This document shows, piece by piece, positions 56,629-64,000 of a DNA stretch of 64,000 nt. Below the pieces are notes generated by a model that was not told where the DNA came from, did not search any database, and saw nothing but the letters and a program-made list of their open reading frames with translations. The stretch is from positions 4,845,001 through 4,909,000 of the forward strand of contig NZ_FXWM01000001.1 in the NCBI RefSeq assembly GCF_900177675.1. The letters are read 5' to 3'. Source of the stretch: Bacillus sp. OV166. GTDB lineage: Bacteria; Bacillota; Bacilli; Bacillales; Cytobacillaceae. Each line of letters begins with the position of its first letter. Position 1 is the stretch's first letter. A program made the translations under genes and the position numbers.

Positions 56629-57405
56629 TTATTGCTGGTCTTTTAACCACTTGTCCTTTAATTCTTGGAGTTTTCCGTTCTCCTCCATGTCTTTTAGGAC
56701 CTTATTTACATCATCAGTTAAGTCACTGCCTTTTGGAAATGCAACTGCCATTCCAGGAGAACTTGTTGTTGGATCATCAAATCCAGCTAAACCTTGTTCC
56801 TTTACATATCCTGTTGCAACTGATTTATCCATATAAGCAACCTGGATACGATTTGATAATAGTTCTTGAATTAAAGTTGTTGCATTGTCTAACGGCTTAA
56901 TCGTAAAATCTACCTTTTTTTGAAGTGTTTTGGCACCCTCTTCTTGAATGGTTCCTAACTGTACTCCAACCGTCTTTCCTTTAAGATCATCGATAGTTTT
57001 AATTTTAGAATCTTTAAGTGTGATAAACATTTCACCTGAATGGTTATAAGCTGTTGAAAAATCAACATTTTGTTTGCGTTTTTCTGTTGCTGACATACCA
57101 GCAAGTACCATGTCCACACGTTTAGCCTGTAATGCCCCGACTAAACCATCAAACTTCATGTCTTTAATATCTAGTTTATAACCTAATTCTTTTGCAATAG
57201 CATTGGCTAAGTCAATATCAAATCCCTCGACCTTACCTGATGGATCTCTTGATTCAAATGGTGCAAAATCTGCTGATGTAGCCATTGTTAAAACTTTGTT
57301 ATCTCCTGTTTTTTCTCCATTTGCTCCGTCCTTATTACTTTGGCCGCAAGCAGCCAACACCACTAATGTTAAGATCATGGTAAAAAATAAAAATGTTTTT
57401 TTCAT
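56629..57405 (-). CDS. artP: Arginine/polar amino acid ABC transporter, binding lipoprotein
   Basis: A 258-aa solute-binding lipoprotein: signal peptide with lipobox VLAAC (C20), then the family 3 binding fold (SADFAPFESRDPSGKVEGFDIDLANAIAKEL). It delivers the amino acid to ArtQ. It is first in the operon; an ARG box lies 42 bp upstream of the start. Specificity is inferred from the context. Confidence 0.92.
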   Translation of the reverse strand: MKKTFLFFTMILTLVVLAACGQSNKDGANGEKTGDNKVLTMATSADFAPFESRDPSGKVEGFDIDLANAIAKELGYKLDIKDMKFDGLVGALQAKRVDMVLAGMSATEKRKQNVDFSTAYNHSGEMFITLKDSKIKTIDDLKGKTVGVQLGTIQEEGAKTLQKKVDFTIKPLDNATTLIQELLSNRIQVAYMDKSVATGYVKEQGLAGFDDPTTSSPGMAVAFPKGSDLTDDVNKVLKDMEENGKLQELKDKWLKDQQ

Positions 57406-57446
57406 GATGTCTCCTCCTATATTTAATAATATCTGCTTATGCTAAT

Positions 57447-57462
57447 TTGAATTTTTATTCAA
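57447..57462. promoter_or_regulatory. ARG box (ArgR/AhrC operator) upstream of artP
   Basis: TTGAATTTTTATTCAA is a near-perfect palindrome equal to the core of the Bacillus ARG box (TGAATAAAAATTCA). The art operon is AhrC-controlled in B. subtilis. Confidence 0.75.
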
Positions 57463-57500
57463 CAAAACGAATATTAACACATAGATTTTGTTTTGAAAAG

Positions 57501-57560
57501 ATATTATTTTAATATAAAAATATTCAAAAAATTCTGCGTTTTAATATATTAAAATAATAT
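57501..57560. repeat. AT-rich inverted repeat upstream of artP
   Basis: ATATTATTTTAATATA (57501-57516) and its exact reverse complement TATATTAAAATAATAT (57545-57560) are separated by 28 bp. A second palindrome, TTTTAATATATTAAAA, is nested at 57539-57554. It lies between the art promoter region and the terminator of the M20 gene. It could be an operator pair or an AT cruciform. Confidence 0.65.
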
Positions 57561-57571
57561 TAAAAGCAAAT

Positions 57572-57604
57572 AAAAAGCACCCCCTTGAGAAGAGATGCCT
57601 TTTT
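57572..57604 (-). terminator. Terminator downstream of the M20 gene
   Basis: An imperfect AAAAAGGCATCTC / GGGGGTGCTTTTTA stem with TTTTTATTTG on the minus strand, 10 bp beyond the stop codon. Confidence 0.6.
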
Positions 57605-57613
57605 GAGATTATG

Positions 57614-58786
57614 TTAATGATTGCCTACTACTGTTTGCCTAAATTCATTTTTCATTTTTTCCAATTCATCTTTATTAGTTAATAAGTCAAATCCTGTTAA
57701 GGCAAGGGCCAATGCCCCTTTAGAAAGAATCTGATGGGAATTGTCAGTGATGGTTAAGTCGGCAAATTCCCTTGTATGTGCGATTAGTCCAGGCGAATCA
57801 AGACCAATATAAGGATGTATCGCAGGAACAACATGACTTACATTTCCCATATCAATGGAACCATATGAATCTTTCGCTTTCTTAACTTGCTTCACACCTG
57901 TAGATAAGAGATTGTCTGTAAATAATTTAGATAATACTTGATTGGTAACCATATTATCATAGCTCAATTCGTAGTTTTCAATATGAACCTCTGCACCTGT
58001 CATTAAAGATGCACCTTTTGCTATATTAATTACCTTTTGAACAACCTCGTTTAAATAGGTTCGATCCTTAGCTCGAACATAAAACTGAGCTACTGCTTTA
58101 TCTGGGACAATATTGGCTGCTACTCCTCCTTCTTTAATAATCCCATGGATTCTCACATCAGAAGTCACATGTTGACGAAGTGCATTGATGCCATTAAATA
58201 ATTGTATAACAGCATCCAGTGCATTAATTCCCATCTCTGGAGAAGCTGCTGCATGACTTGTTCTGCCACGGAAGTCAAATTGAATCGCATCCATCGCTAA
58301 GGAATCACCACTCTCATAAGATTCATCAGCCGGGTGTAAAATCATAGCTGCATCAATATCATCAAAAATACCTTGTTCAGCCATTGGAACTTTTGCACCG
58401 TTTGTTTCTTCAGCAGGTGTTCCTAATACAACTACACGTCCGCCAATTTCATCTGCCACTTTACTTAAGAGAGCTCCAGCCCCGGCACTCATCGTTCCAA
58501 TCAGATTATGACCGCACCCATGTCCAACCTCAGGCAGTGCATCATATTCCGATAAATAGGCAATCGTTGGTCCCTCCTTCTTAGAGTCGTATACCGCTTT
58601 AAAGGCAGTAGCTCGGCCAACAGTTCCTTTTTCAACTACAAATTTATGTTCCTCAAGGAATTCTATTAACTGTTTGCTAGATTCAAATTCTTGATCCCCT
58701 AATTCAGGATGATGATACAAAGAATCACTTATCTCCCATAATCTATGTTTAATGATTTCTAAATAATTTTTTAATAAATCCTTCAT
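57614..58786 (-). CDS. M20 family amidohydrolase
   Basis: A 390-aa di-metal amidohydrolase of the M20D/AbgB-PM20D2 branch. Motifs: SEYDALPEVGHGCGHN (metal ligands near residue 90), GTPAEETNGAKVP (Glu pair) and GRTSHAAASPEMG in the dimerisation lid. It would release amino acids from N-acyl or dipeptide conjugates. It lies upstream of, and in the same direction as, the art amino acid importer, though a terminator separates them, so a scavenging role is plausible but inferred. Confidence 0.87.
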   Translation of the reverse strand: MKDLLKNYLEIIKHRLWEISDSLYHHPELGDQEFESSKQLIEFLEEHKFVVEKGTVGRATAFKAVYDSKKEGPTIAYLSEYDALPEVGHGCGHNLIGTMSAGAGALLSKVADEIGGRVVVLGTPAEETNGAKVPMAEQGIFDDIDAAMILHPADESYESGDSLAMDAIQFDFRGRTSHAAASPEMGINALDAVIQLFNGINALRQHVTSDVRIHGIIKEGGVAANIVPDKAVAQFYVRAKDRTYLNEVVQKVINIAKGASLMTGAEVHIENYELSYDNMVTNQVLSKLFTDNLLSTGVKQVKKAKDSYGSIDMGNVSHVVPAIHPYIGLDSPGLIAHTREFADLTITDNSHQILSKGALALALTGFDLLTNKDELEKMKNEFRQTVVGNH

Positions 58787-58864
58787 GCTAGAATCTCCCC
58801 TTTAGTATGATTAAAATTACAAAATAATTAATAAATATACATTAAAAATATCATTTTGACAAGA

Positions 58865-58895
58865 ACAAAAGGCCAAATCGATTGATGATTTGGCC
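58865..58895 (-). terminator. Terminator downstream of brxB
   Basis: A GGCCAAATC / GATTTGGCC stem, 7-nt loop, TTTTGTTCT on the minus strand. Confidence 0.85.
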
Positions 58896-58917
58896 CTTCC
58901 TTCATTCGGCTTTTATA

Positions 58918-59355
58918 TTAAACTTCTTCGCAATATTCATCAAATTCTTTTTGAAGTTTTGACACGACTGTTGCTGGATCAAAACCCTCGATTTGATGTC
59001 TTTCAACCATTGTAATAATCTTGCCGTCCTTTAAGAGGGCAAATGATGGGGAGGATGGTGGATAGCCAGTGAAATAACTTCTTGCTTTTTCGGTTGCTTC
59101 TTTATCCTGTCCAGCAAAAACAGTGACAAGGTGATCCGGGCGCTTATCAAAATGTAAGGCATGTGCTGCTGCAGGACGTGCAACTCCACCCGCACAACCA
59201 CATACAGAATTAATCATTACTAAAGTGGTCCCTTTTTGCTCCAGTGCTTCCTCAACATCTGCAGGTGTTTTCAACTCTTTATATCCGGCAGACACGATTT
59301 CTTGACGTGCCTGGTTAACAACATCATTCATAAAAAAATTAAAATCCATGCTCAT
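58918..59355 (-). CDS. brxB: Bacilliredoxin BrxB
   Basis: A thioredoxin-fold protein that removes bacillithiol from proteins. It has 145 aa from the ATG at 59355, eight bases after AAGGAG. The CGC active site is C52-G-C54 (NSVCGCAGGVARP), as in B. subtilis YqiW/BrxB. The C-terminal YCEEV is also shared. It sits between meaB and the M20 gene, as yqiW sits near art in B. subtilis. It implies that the organism makes bacillithiol. Confidence 0.95.
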   Translation of the reverse strand: MSMDFNFFMNDVVNQARQEIVSAGYKELKTPADVEEALEQKGTTLVMINSVCGCAGGVARPAAAHALHFDKRPDHLVTVFAGQDKEATEKARSYFTGYPPSSPSFALLKDGKIITMVERHQIEGFDPATVVSKLQKEFDEYCEEV

Positions 59356-59439
59356 TAAATTCACTCCTTAGATTTAAGACTATATCTACATATTAACAGT
59401 AAAAATGTTTGATTATCAAATATCAATACTTGTGGTAGC

Positions 59440-60564
59440 TTATTCTTTTTTTTGAAAAAAAGTCTTAAAAAGACTTTCCACAGCAGAGGCGACTGTCTTT
59501 CCACCTGCAATTACTTCATTCTCTAATTTTGGCAGCTGGTTCATAATCTCAGGATGATGATAAAAATGATAGTGCAACTGATCCGTAATCATTGCATGTA
59601 GCCATTCTCTTGATTGGGCATTCCTTCTATCTTCCAAGACTCCAGTGAACTTTCCTCTCGATTCAAAAGCTTGAATAACTTCCCATATCTTATCAATACC
59701 TTCTTGAGTCAAAGATGAACAGGTATGGGCTTTTGAAATCCAACCTTTTGTCGCTGGCTGCAGAAAGTGAAGGATTCGATTATAATCTTTCCTTGTCAAT
59801 TCAGCCTTTTGTTTATTATCCCCGTCTGCTTTATGGACAATTATCGCATCAGCAAGCTCCAGAATCCCTTTCTTCATGCCTTGCAGTTCATCACCCGCCC
59901 CAGTCAGCACCAGCAGCATAAAAAAGTCGACCATATCCCTGATGATAAATTCACTTTGTCCGACGCCGACCGTTTCTATTAATATCACATTAAACCCCGC
60001 TGCCTCACAAAGCAACATCGATTCTCTTGTTTTTCGATGAACACCACCGAGTTTTCCTGCCGATGGTGACGGACGGATAAACGCCCGTGGATTCCTTGCT
60101 AACTGTTCCATACGCGTTTTATCTCCCAAAATACTACCACCCGAGATACTCGAGGTTGGATCAATTGCTAATACAGCCACCTTTAGACCCAAACTGCAGA
60201 GATACATTCCAAACTCTTCGATAAAAGTACTTTTCCCAGCACCAGGCACCCCAGTAATTCCAACCCTTATCGAGTTTCCGCTGAAAGGCAGCAATCTTTG
60301 CAGTAACTCTTGTGATTTTTGGAAATGATGCTCTGCATTACTTTCTACAAGAGTAATAGCACGAGCAAGCAAGCCTCTGTTTCCTTTTAGTACCCCGTCA
60401 AATAATTCTTCAACTTCTAGTTCTGAAGAGTTACGTTTTTTAAATCGAATACTTTTTTGCAAAGAAGTTGCTTGACCTTCAAGTTCCTCCCCCTTTCTTA
60501 CCACACTTGAGCAAAGTTCGGGCTTTCTTGGATCGCTCCATTCAGGTTTTTGATCTGCAGCCAT
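59440..60564 (-). CDS. meaB: Methylmalonyl-CoA mutase chaperone GTPase MeaB
   Basis: A G-protein of the SIMIBI class (374 aa) that guards cobalamin loading and reactivates methylmalonyl-CoA mutase. Walker A GITGVPGAGKST lies near residues 102-113, with further GTPase motifs LAIDPTSSISGG and IIVHKADGDN. Its ATG overlaps the mutB stop codon (TAATG), so it is translationally coupled. A C-terminal dimerisation extension (about 310-374) is present. Confidence 0.94.
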   Translation of the reverse strand: MAADQKPEWSDPRKPELCSSVVRKGEELEGQATSLQKSIRFKKRNSSELEVEELFDGVLKGNRGLLARAITLVESNAEHHFQKSQELLQRLLPFSGNSIRVGITGVPGAGKSTFIEEFGMYLCSLGLKVAVLAIDPTSSISGGSILGDKTRMEQLARNPRAFIRPSPSAGKLGGVHRKTRESMLLCEAAGFNVILIETVGVGQSEFIIRDMVDFFMLLVLTGAGDELQGMKKGILELADAIIVHKADGDNKQKAELTRKDYNRILHFLQPATKGWISKAHTCSSLTQEGIDKIWEVIQAFESRGKFTGVLEDRRNAQSREWLHAMITDQLHYHFYHHPEIMNQLPKLENEVIAGGKTVASAVESLFKTFFQKKE

Positions 60565-62762
60565 TAGTCTGCCACTTCCTCATAACCGAGTTGAAGATAA
60601 ATTGCTTTGATTACTTTTTGCGCTGCTATCGGAATCACTGTCCCAGGTCCAAAGATAGCCACTGCTCCGTTATCGTATAAAAATTGGTAATCTTGTGCTG
60701 GAATAACACCACCAATAACCACTAAGATATCTTCACGTCCTAGTTTTTTCAGTTCAGCTACTAATTGTGGCAATAGCGTCTTGTGCCCAGCAGCAAGCGA
60801 GCTCATACCAATGACATGGACATCGTTCTCAATTGCCTGCAAGGCCGTTTCTTCTGGTGTTTGGAATAATGGACCAATATCAACATCAAATCCCAAATCA
60901 GCAAATGCAGTGGCGATGACCTTTGCCCCGCGGTCATGTCCGTCCTGACCCATTTTTGCAATCAGAATTCTTGGTCTTCTACCTTCATTCTTCAGGAATT
61001 CGTCGGACATTTCTTTTACTATCAAAATTTGTTCCTCATTACTAAAAGCTTTACTATATACTCCGCTAATTGCATGGATGACCGCTTTATGTCGATTTGC
61101 TACTTTTTCGATGGCATCGGAAATCTCCCCAAGAGTTGCCCTCTCTCTTGCCGCCTTGACAGCAAGCTCCAAGAGGTTGTACTTACCTGTTTCCGCTGCT
61201 TTCGTTAAGGCGGTTAACGTTTCTTCCACTTTTATGTCATCACGATTAGCTTTTAATACATTTAATTTTTCAATTTGTTTCAACCGAACCGCTGTATTAT
61301 CGATATCTAAAATATCAATTGCTTCTTCTTTCTCAAGGCGATAACGGTTGACACCAATGATGACTTCTTTTCCAGAATCAATTTGTGCTTGCCTTCTAGC
61401 GGCTGCCTCTTCAATTCTCATTTTTGGAAGCCCAGTCTCAATGGCTTTAGCCATGCCACCTAGACCTTCAATCTCCTCAATATGTGTCCATGCTCTATTA
61501 ACCAATTCATCTGTCAATTTTTCAACGTAATAGGAGCCTGCCCACGGATCAATAACATTTGTAATCCCCGTTTCTTCTTGCAAAAACAATTGCGTGTTAC
61601 GAGCAATCCGAGCAGAAAAGTCAGTTGGCAGTGCAATCGCTTCATCCAAGGCGTTTGTATGCAGGGATTGGGTATGCCCCATTGCCGCAGCATGTGCTTC
61701 AATTAATGTGCGTGTAACATTATTAAAAGGATCTTGCTCTGTCAAACTCCAGCCAGATGTTTGCGAATGGGTGCGTAACGCTAATGATTTTTCATTTTTA
61801 GGATGAAAAGATTTCATCATTTTTGCCCAAATCAATCGAGCGGCACGCATTTTAGCTACTTCCATGAAATAATTCATCCCAATTGCCCAAAAAAAGGATA
61901 ATCTTGGTGCAAATGAATCTATTTCAATTCCTGCCTTGAGTCCCGTGCGTACATATTCCAGACCATCCGCTAGTGTATAAGCTAGTTCTAAATCAGCTGG
62001 TGCACCAGCCTCCTGCATATGATAGCCCGAAATACTAATACTATTAAACTTTGGCATGTATTTTGACGTATATTCAAAAATATCAGCTATTATTTTCATT
62101 GACATTTCCGGAGGGTAAATATAAGTATTACGAACCATATATTCCTTTAAAATGTCATTTTGGATGGTTCCCGCCAGCTTCTCTTGACTTACACCTTGTT
62201 CTTCAGCCGTCACGATGAAAAAAGCAAGAATGGGCAGAACGGCCCCGTTCATGGTCATTGAAACGGACATTTGGTCTAAAGGTATCCCCTCAAATAACGT
62301 CTTCATATCAAGGATAGAATCAATGGCCACCCCTGCTTTACCGACATCTCCGACAACACGTGGATGATCAGAGTCATAGCCGCGGTGGGTGGCTAAATCA
62401 AAGGCAACCGATAATCCCTTTTGCCCCATCGCTAAATTTCTGCGGTAAAAGGCATTGCTTTCCTCTGCAGTTGAAAAGCCTGCATATTGTCTCACTGTCC
62501 ACGGCCGATTAACATACATCGTTGGATAAGGCCCTCTTGTATAAGGAGGGAGTCCCGGCAGATTGTCTATATGCTCAAGATCTTCACGATCTTCTTTTGT
62601 ATAGAGTGGTTTTAAACTGATTTGTTCATTTGTCTCGAACAGTAGATCATCAATGGAGGTATTTATCTCTTTGTGTACTTTTTGCTGCCACTCTTCTTTG
62701 GTCATAAAACTTTGATTGTCAAATAAAGAAATATTTTGAAAATCAGGCTTTTGTTTCTTCAA
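60564..62762 (-). CDS. mutB: Methylmalonyl-CoA mutase large subunit (B12-binding)
   Basis: An adenosylcobalamin enzyme that converts (R)-methylmalonyl-CoA to succinyl-CoA. The 732-aa product has an N-terminal TIM barrel (TMYVNRPWTVRQYAGF near 82, QTSGWSLTEQDPFNNVTRT). The C-terminal cobalamin domain has the base-off motif DxHxxG in KMGQDGHDRGAK (about residue 610), with GGVIPAQDY after it. It overlaps mutA by 20 bp and meaB by one base. Confidence 0.97.
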   Translation of the reverse strand: MKKQKPDFQNISLFDNQSFMTKEEWQQKVHKEINTSIDDLLFETNEQISLKPLYTKEDREDLEHIDNLPGLPPYTRGPYPTMYVNRPWTVRQYAGFSTAEESNAFYRRNLAMGQKGLSVAFDLATHRGYDSDHPRVVGDVGKAGVAIDSILDMKTLFEGIPLDQMSVSMTMNGAVLPILAFFIVTAEEQGVSQEKLAGTIQNDILKEYMVRNTYIYPPEMSMKIIADIFEYTSKYMPKFNSISISGYHMQEAGAPADLELAYTLADGLEYVRTGLKAGIEIDSFAPRLSFFWAIGMNYFMEVAKMRAARLIWAKMMKSFHPKNEKSLALRTHSQTSGWSLTEQDPFNNVTRTLIEAHAAAMGHTQSLHTNALDEAIALPTDFSARIARNTQLFLQEETGITNVIDPWAGSYYVEKLTDELVNRAWTHIEEIEGLGGMAKAIETGLPKMRIEEAAARRQAQIDSGKEVIIGVNRYRLEKEEAIDILDIDNTAVRLKQIEKLNVLKANRDDIKVEETLTALTKAAETGKYNLLELAVKAARERATLGEISDAIEKVANRHKAVIHAISGVYSKAFSNEEQILIVKEMSDEFLKNEGRRPRILIAKMGQDGHDRGAKVIATAFADLGFDVDIGPLFQTPEETALQAIENDVHVIGMSSLAAGHKTLLPQLVAELKKLGREDILVVIGGVIPAQDYQFLYDNGAVAIFGPGTVIPIAAQKVIKAIYLQLGYEEVAD

Positions 62763-64000
62763 TCTTGCTCACCTCCAGGTCGTTAAGGATTGACGAAAGC
62801 GTTTCGTAGCAATTGCTTTTCATATGGATAAACTGCTTAATACCAGCATCCTTCCATCGGTCCAGTTCTTCTTTTTCTGGAAGGCCTGCTAAGTAAAAAA
62901 TCAACTCAGGGAATTCCGTTTTTAGAGAAGGCAGGATTCCATAACCGATTATTTCATATTGTTCATTCGTACCGCATAAGCAATAATACTTGGCAGGCGT
63001 TTCTAAAATAAATTGTCTAGCTTCCTCTAAAGATAATATCGGCTTACTTTCGGCTGCTTTCAAACCGCCTGCTGCAAGAAAGCCCTTCATAAAATCAAGT
63101 CTTGCTTTATGCTGCTTTAATCCACCAAGACAAATCATCCCTACAGTCGGCTTTGAGCCTAATTTTTCTTCGAGATCCTTTGCCTTTTTTCGCAATTCTT
63201 CAAATGGTTCTGCCAATCTCAGATCCGGAATGGCCTCTATTTTTATTAAAGAGTTTTCCATATTAGTAAAATATGAATTTCTCGTTTGAGTTTTTTTATG
63301 CGTAACAATTTCATCCAGATTAGCGTAGACATTTGTTCCAACAATGCTTTTCTTTCTTGTTTGAACATCTTGATTCTTTTTTTCATAGACAACAGCAATC
63401 TCCTGCTGCAGCCAATTTGTTTTTAAAGTTTCTAGAATACCACCATTTGCTTCAATTTGTTGAAAAAATCCCCAAGCTTTTTCAGCTAAGTCATTGGTTA
63501 GTTCTTCTACATACCAAGAACCTCCAGCAGGATCAATCACTTTTGTTAGATGTGCTTCTTCCTTCAAAAGAAGTTGCGCATTTCTAGCAATTCTTTCCGA
63601 AAACGAAGTGGCACCTGTGAGATCATCGAAGGGTCGCACATGCAAGTATTGAATGCCCCCAACCACGGCCGCAAAGGCTTCATTTCCAGCACGCAGAAGG
63701 TTTACATTCGGGTCATTAACTGTTTTTGTGAAAGAAGAAGTTTCAGCAGCTATATGCAACCTGCCCATATCATCAGTAGATCCGTAAACATTACTTATTC
63801 GATTCCAAAGGACTCGAGCGGCACGAAGTTTTGCAATTTCCATAAAAAAATTGCTGCCAATCGAAAATTGGAAGATCATTTTTGCAAAGATTTCATCCAG
63901 TTCCATGCCTGCATTCTGAAGGTTTTCAAGGTAAAATATCCCTTCAGCCATTGCAATCCCTAGTTCTTGAACAGCGCTCGCCCCACCATTATGATATGGA
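62743..64000 (-). CDS. mutA: Methylmalonyl-CoA mutase small subunit (N-terminus beyond window)
   Basis: The non-catalytic partner of MutB. The frame is open to the right edge (first visible residues PYHNGGASAVQELGIA), so the true start lies outside; about 418 codons are seen. It contains the TIM-barrel half related to MutB (FSIGSNFFMEIAKLRAARVLW; VRPFDDLTGATSFSERIARN). The C-terminal domain lacks the DxHxxG cobalamin motif, as expected for the small subunit. It precedes mutB with a 20-bp overlap. No B12 riboswitch is visible because the 5' region is outside. Confidence 0.95.
   Translation of the reverse strand, partial: PYHNGGASAVQELGIAMAEGIFYLENLQNAGMELDEIFAKMIFQFSIGSNFFMEIAKLRAARVLWNRISNVYGSTDDMGRLHIAAETSSFTKTVNDPNVNLLRAGNEAFAAVVGGIQYLHVRPFDDLTGATSFSERIARNAQLLLKEEAHLTKVIDPAGGSWYVEELTNDLAEKAWGFFQQIEANGGILETLKTNWLQQEIAVVYEKKNQDVQTRKKSIVGTNVYANLDEIVTHKKTQTRNSYFTNMENSLIKIEAIPDLRLAEPFEELRKKAKDLEEKLGSKPTVGMICLGGLKQHKARLDFMKGFLAAGGLKAAESKPILSLEEARQFILETPAKYYCLCGTNEQYEIIGYGILPSLKTEFPELIFYLAGLPEKEELDRWKDAGIKQFIHMKSNCYETLSSILNDLEVSKIEETKA

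Noticed and set aside
1..64000. tRNA or rRNA genes, prophage
   Set aside because: No cloverleaf, GGTTCGANTC-type T-arm or rRNA sequence was recognised by eye, and no phage structural genes occur.

Overview
The window is a stretch of chromosome from a low-GC, endospore-forming Bacillaceae species (Bacillus/Neobacillus type). The evidence is gene content and order: res, rluB, spm/dacB, scpAB, lysA, spoVA, spoIIA-sigF, deoB-pupG-pdp, xerD, fur, spoIIM, nudF-mciZ, the yqk and yqj genes, proI, namA, rnz, zwf, art and mutAB follow the B. subtilis order closely, with local losses and insertions. No species is claimed. Assignments rest on reading the translated proteins against families known from B. 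subtilis; no database search was run.

Layout: 1-2.8 kb, cytochrome c maturation (resB partial, resA) and rRNA pseudouridine synthase rluB. 3.0-4.8 kb, an IS1182-type element. 4.8-8.9 kb, spore cortex genes spmA/spmB/dacB, an Fe/Mn superoxide dismutase and ypuI. 8.9-14.9 kb, an unknown gene, scpAB, a YjcZ-type microprotein, ypuF, an orphan ribT, ypuA and lysA. 15-21.2 kb, sporulation: a shortened spoVA cluster (F, Ea, B, A only), sigF-spoIIAB-spoIIAA behind a clear SigH promoter, and dacF. 21.4-27.7 kb, nucleoside salvage (pdp, pupG, deoB), xerD, yqzK, fur and spoIIM. 27.8-29.5 kb, an IS3-type element. 29.5-38.2 kb, an EndoQ-type nuclease, nudF, mciZ (FtsZ inhibitor), an aldo/keto reductase, scoAB CoA transferase, a dead HMG-CoA lyase, yqkD, yqkB, and an SOS-type yqjX-yqjW pair under two LexA-like boxes. 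38.5-48.1 kb, yqjQ, yqjP, proI behind a proline T-box, a family 2 glycosyltransferase, namA, rnz, zwf and DNA polymerase IV. 48.2-51.5 kb, peptidase yqjE, propionyl-CoA carboxylase beta and methylmalonyl-CoA epimerase. 51.6-57.5 kb, prli42, the second IS1182 copy, an L,D-transpeptidase-fold protein, yqjA and the artPQR transporter with an ARG box. 57.6-64 kb, an M20 amidohydrolase, bacilliredoxin brxB, meaB, mutB and mutA (partial).

Functional links: epimerase, carboxyltransferase, mutA/mutB and meaB make up most of the propionyl-CoA/methylmalonyl-CoA to succinyl-CoA route. ScoAB and the HMG-CoA lyase relic point to ketone body and branched-chain acyl-CoA metabolism. At least fifteen genes concern sporulation. 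Two Y-family polymerases lie about 9 kb apart.

The most unusual signal is where the mobile DNA sits. All three insertion sequences lie in rho-independent terminators. The two near-identical IS1182 copies are each flanked by a perfect direct duplication of a whole terminator hairpin (25 and 27 bp), and the IS3 element splits the loop of the yqxK terminator with a 3-bp duplication. The IS1182 copies also carry inside them a roughly 130-bp GC-rich structured repeat that occurs independently twice more in the window. Other items of note are a spoVA operon missing its C, D and Eb genes with a repeat relic at the junction, a perfectly phased 21-bp repeat between namA and rnz, and several microprotein genes.
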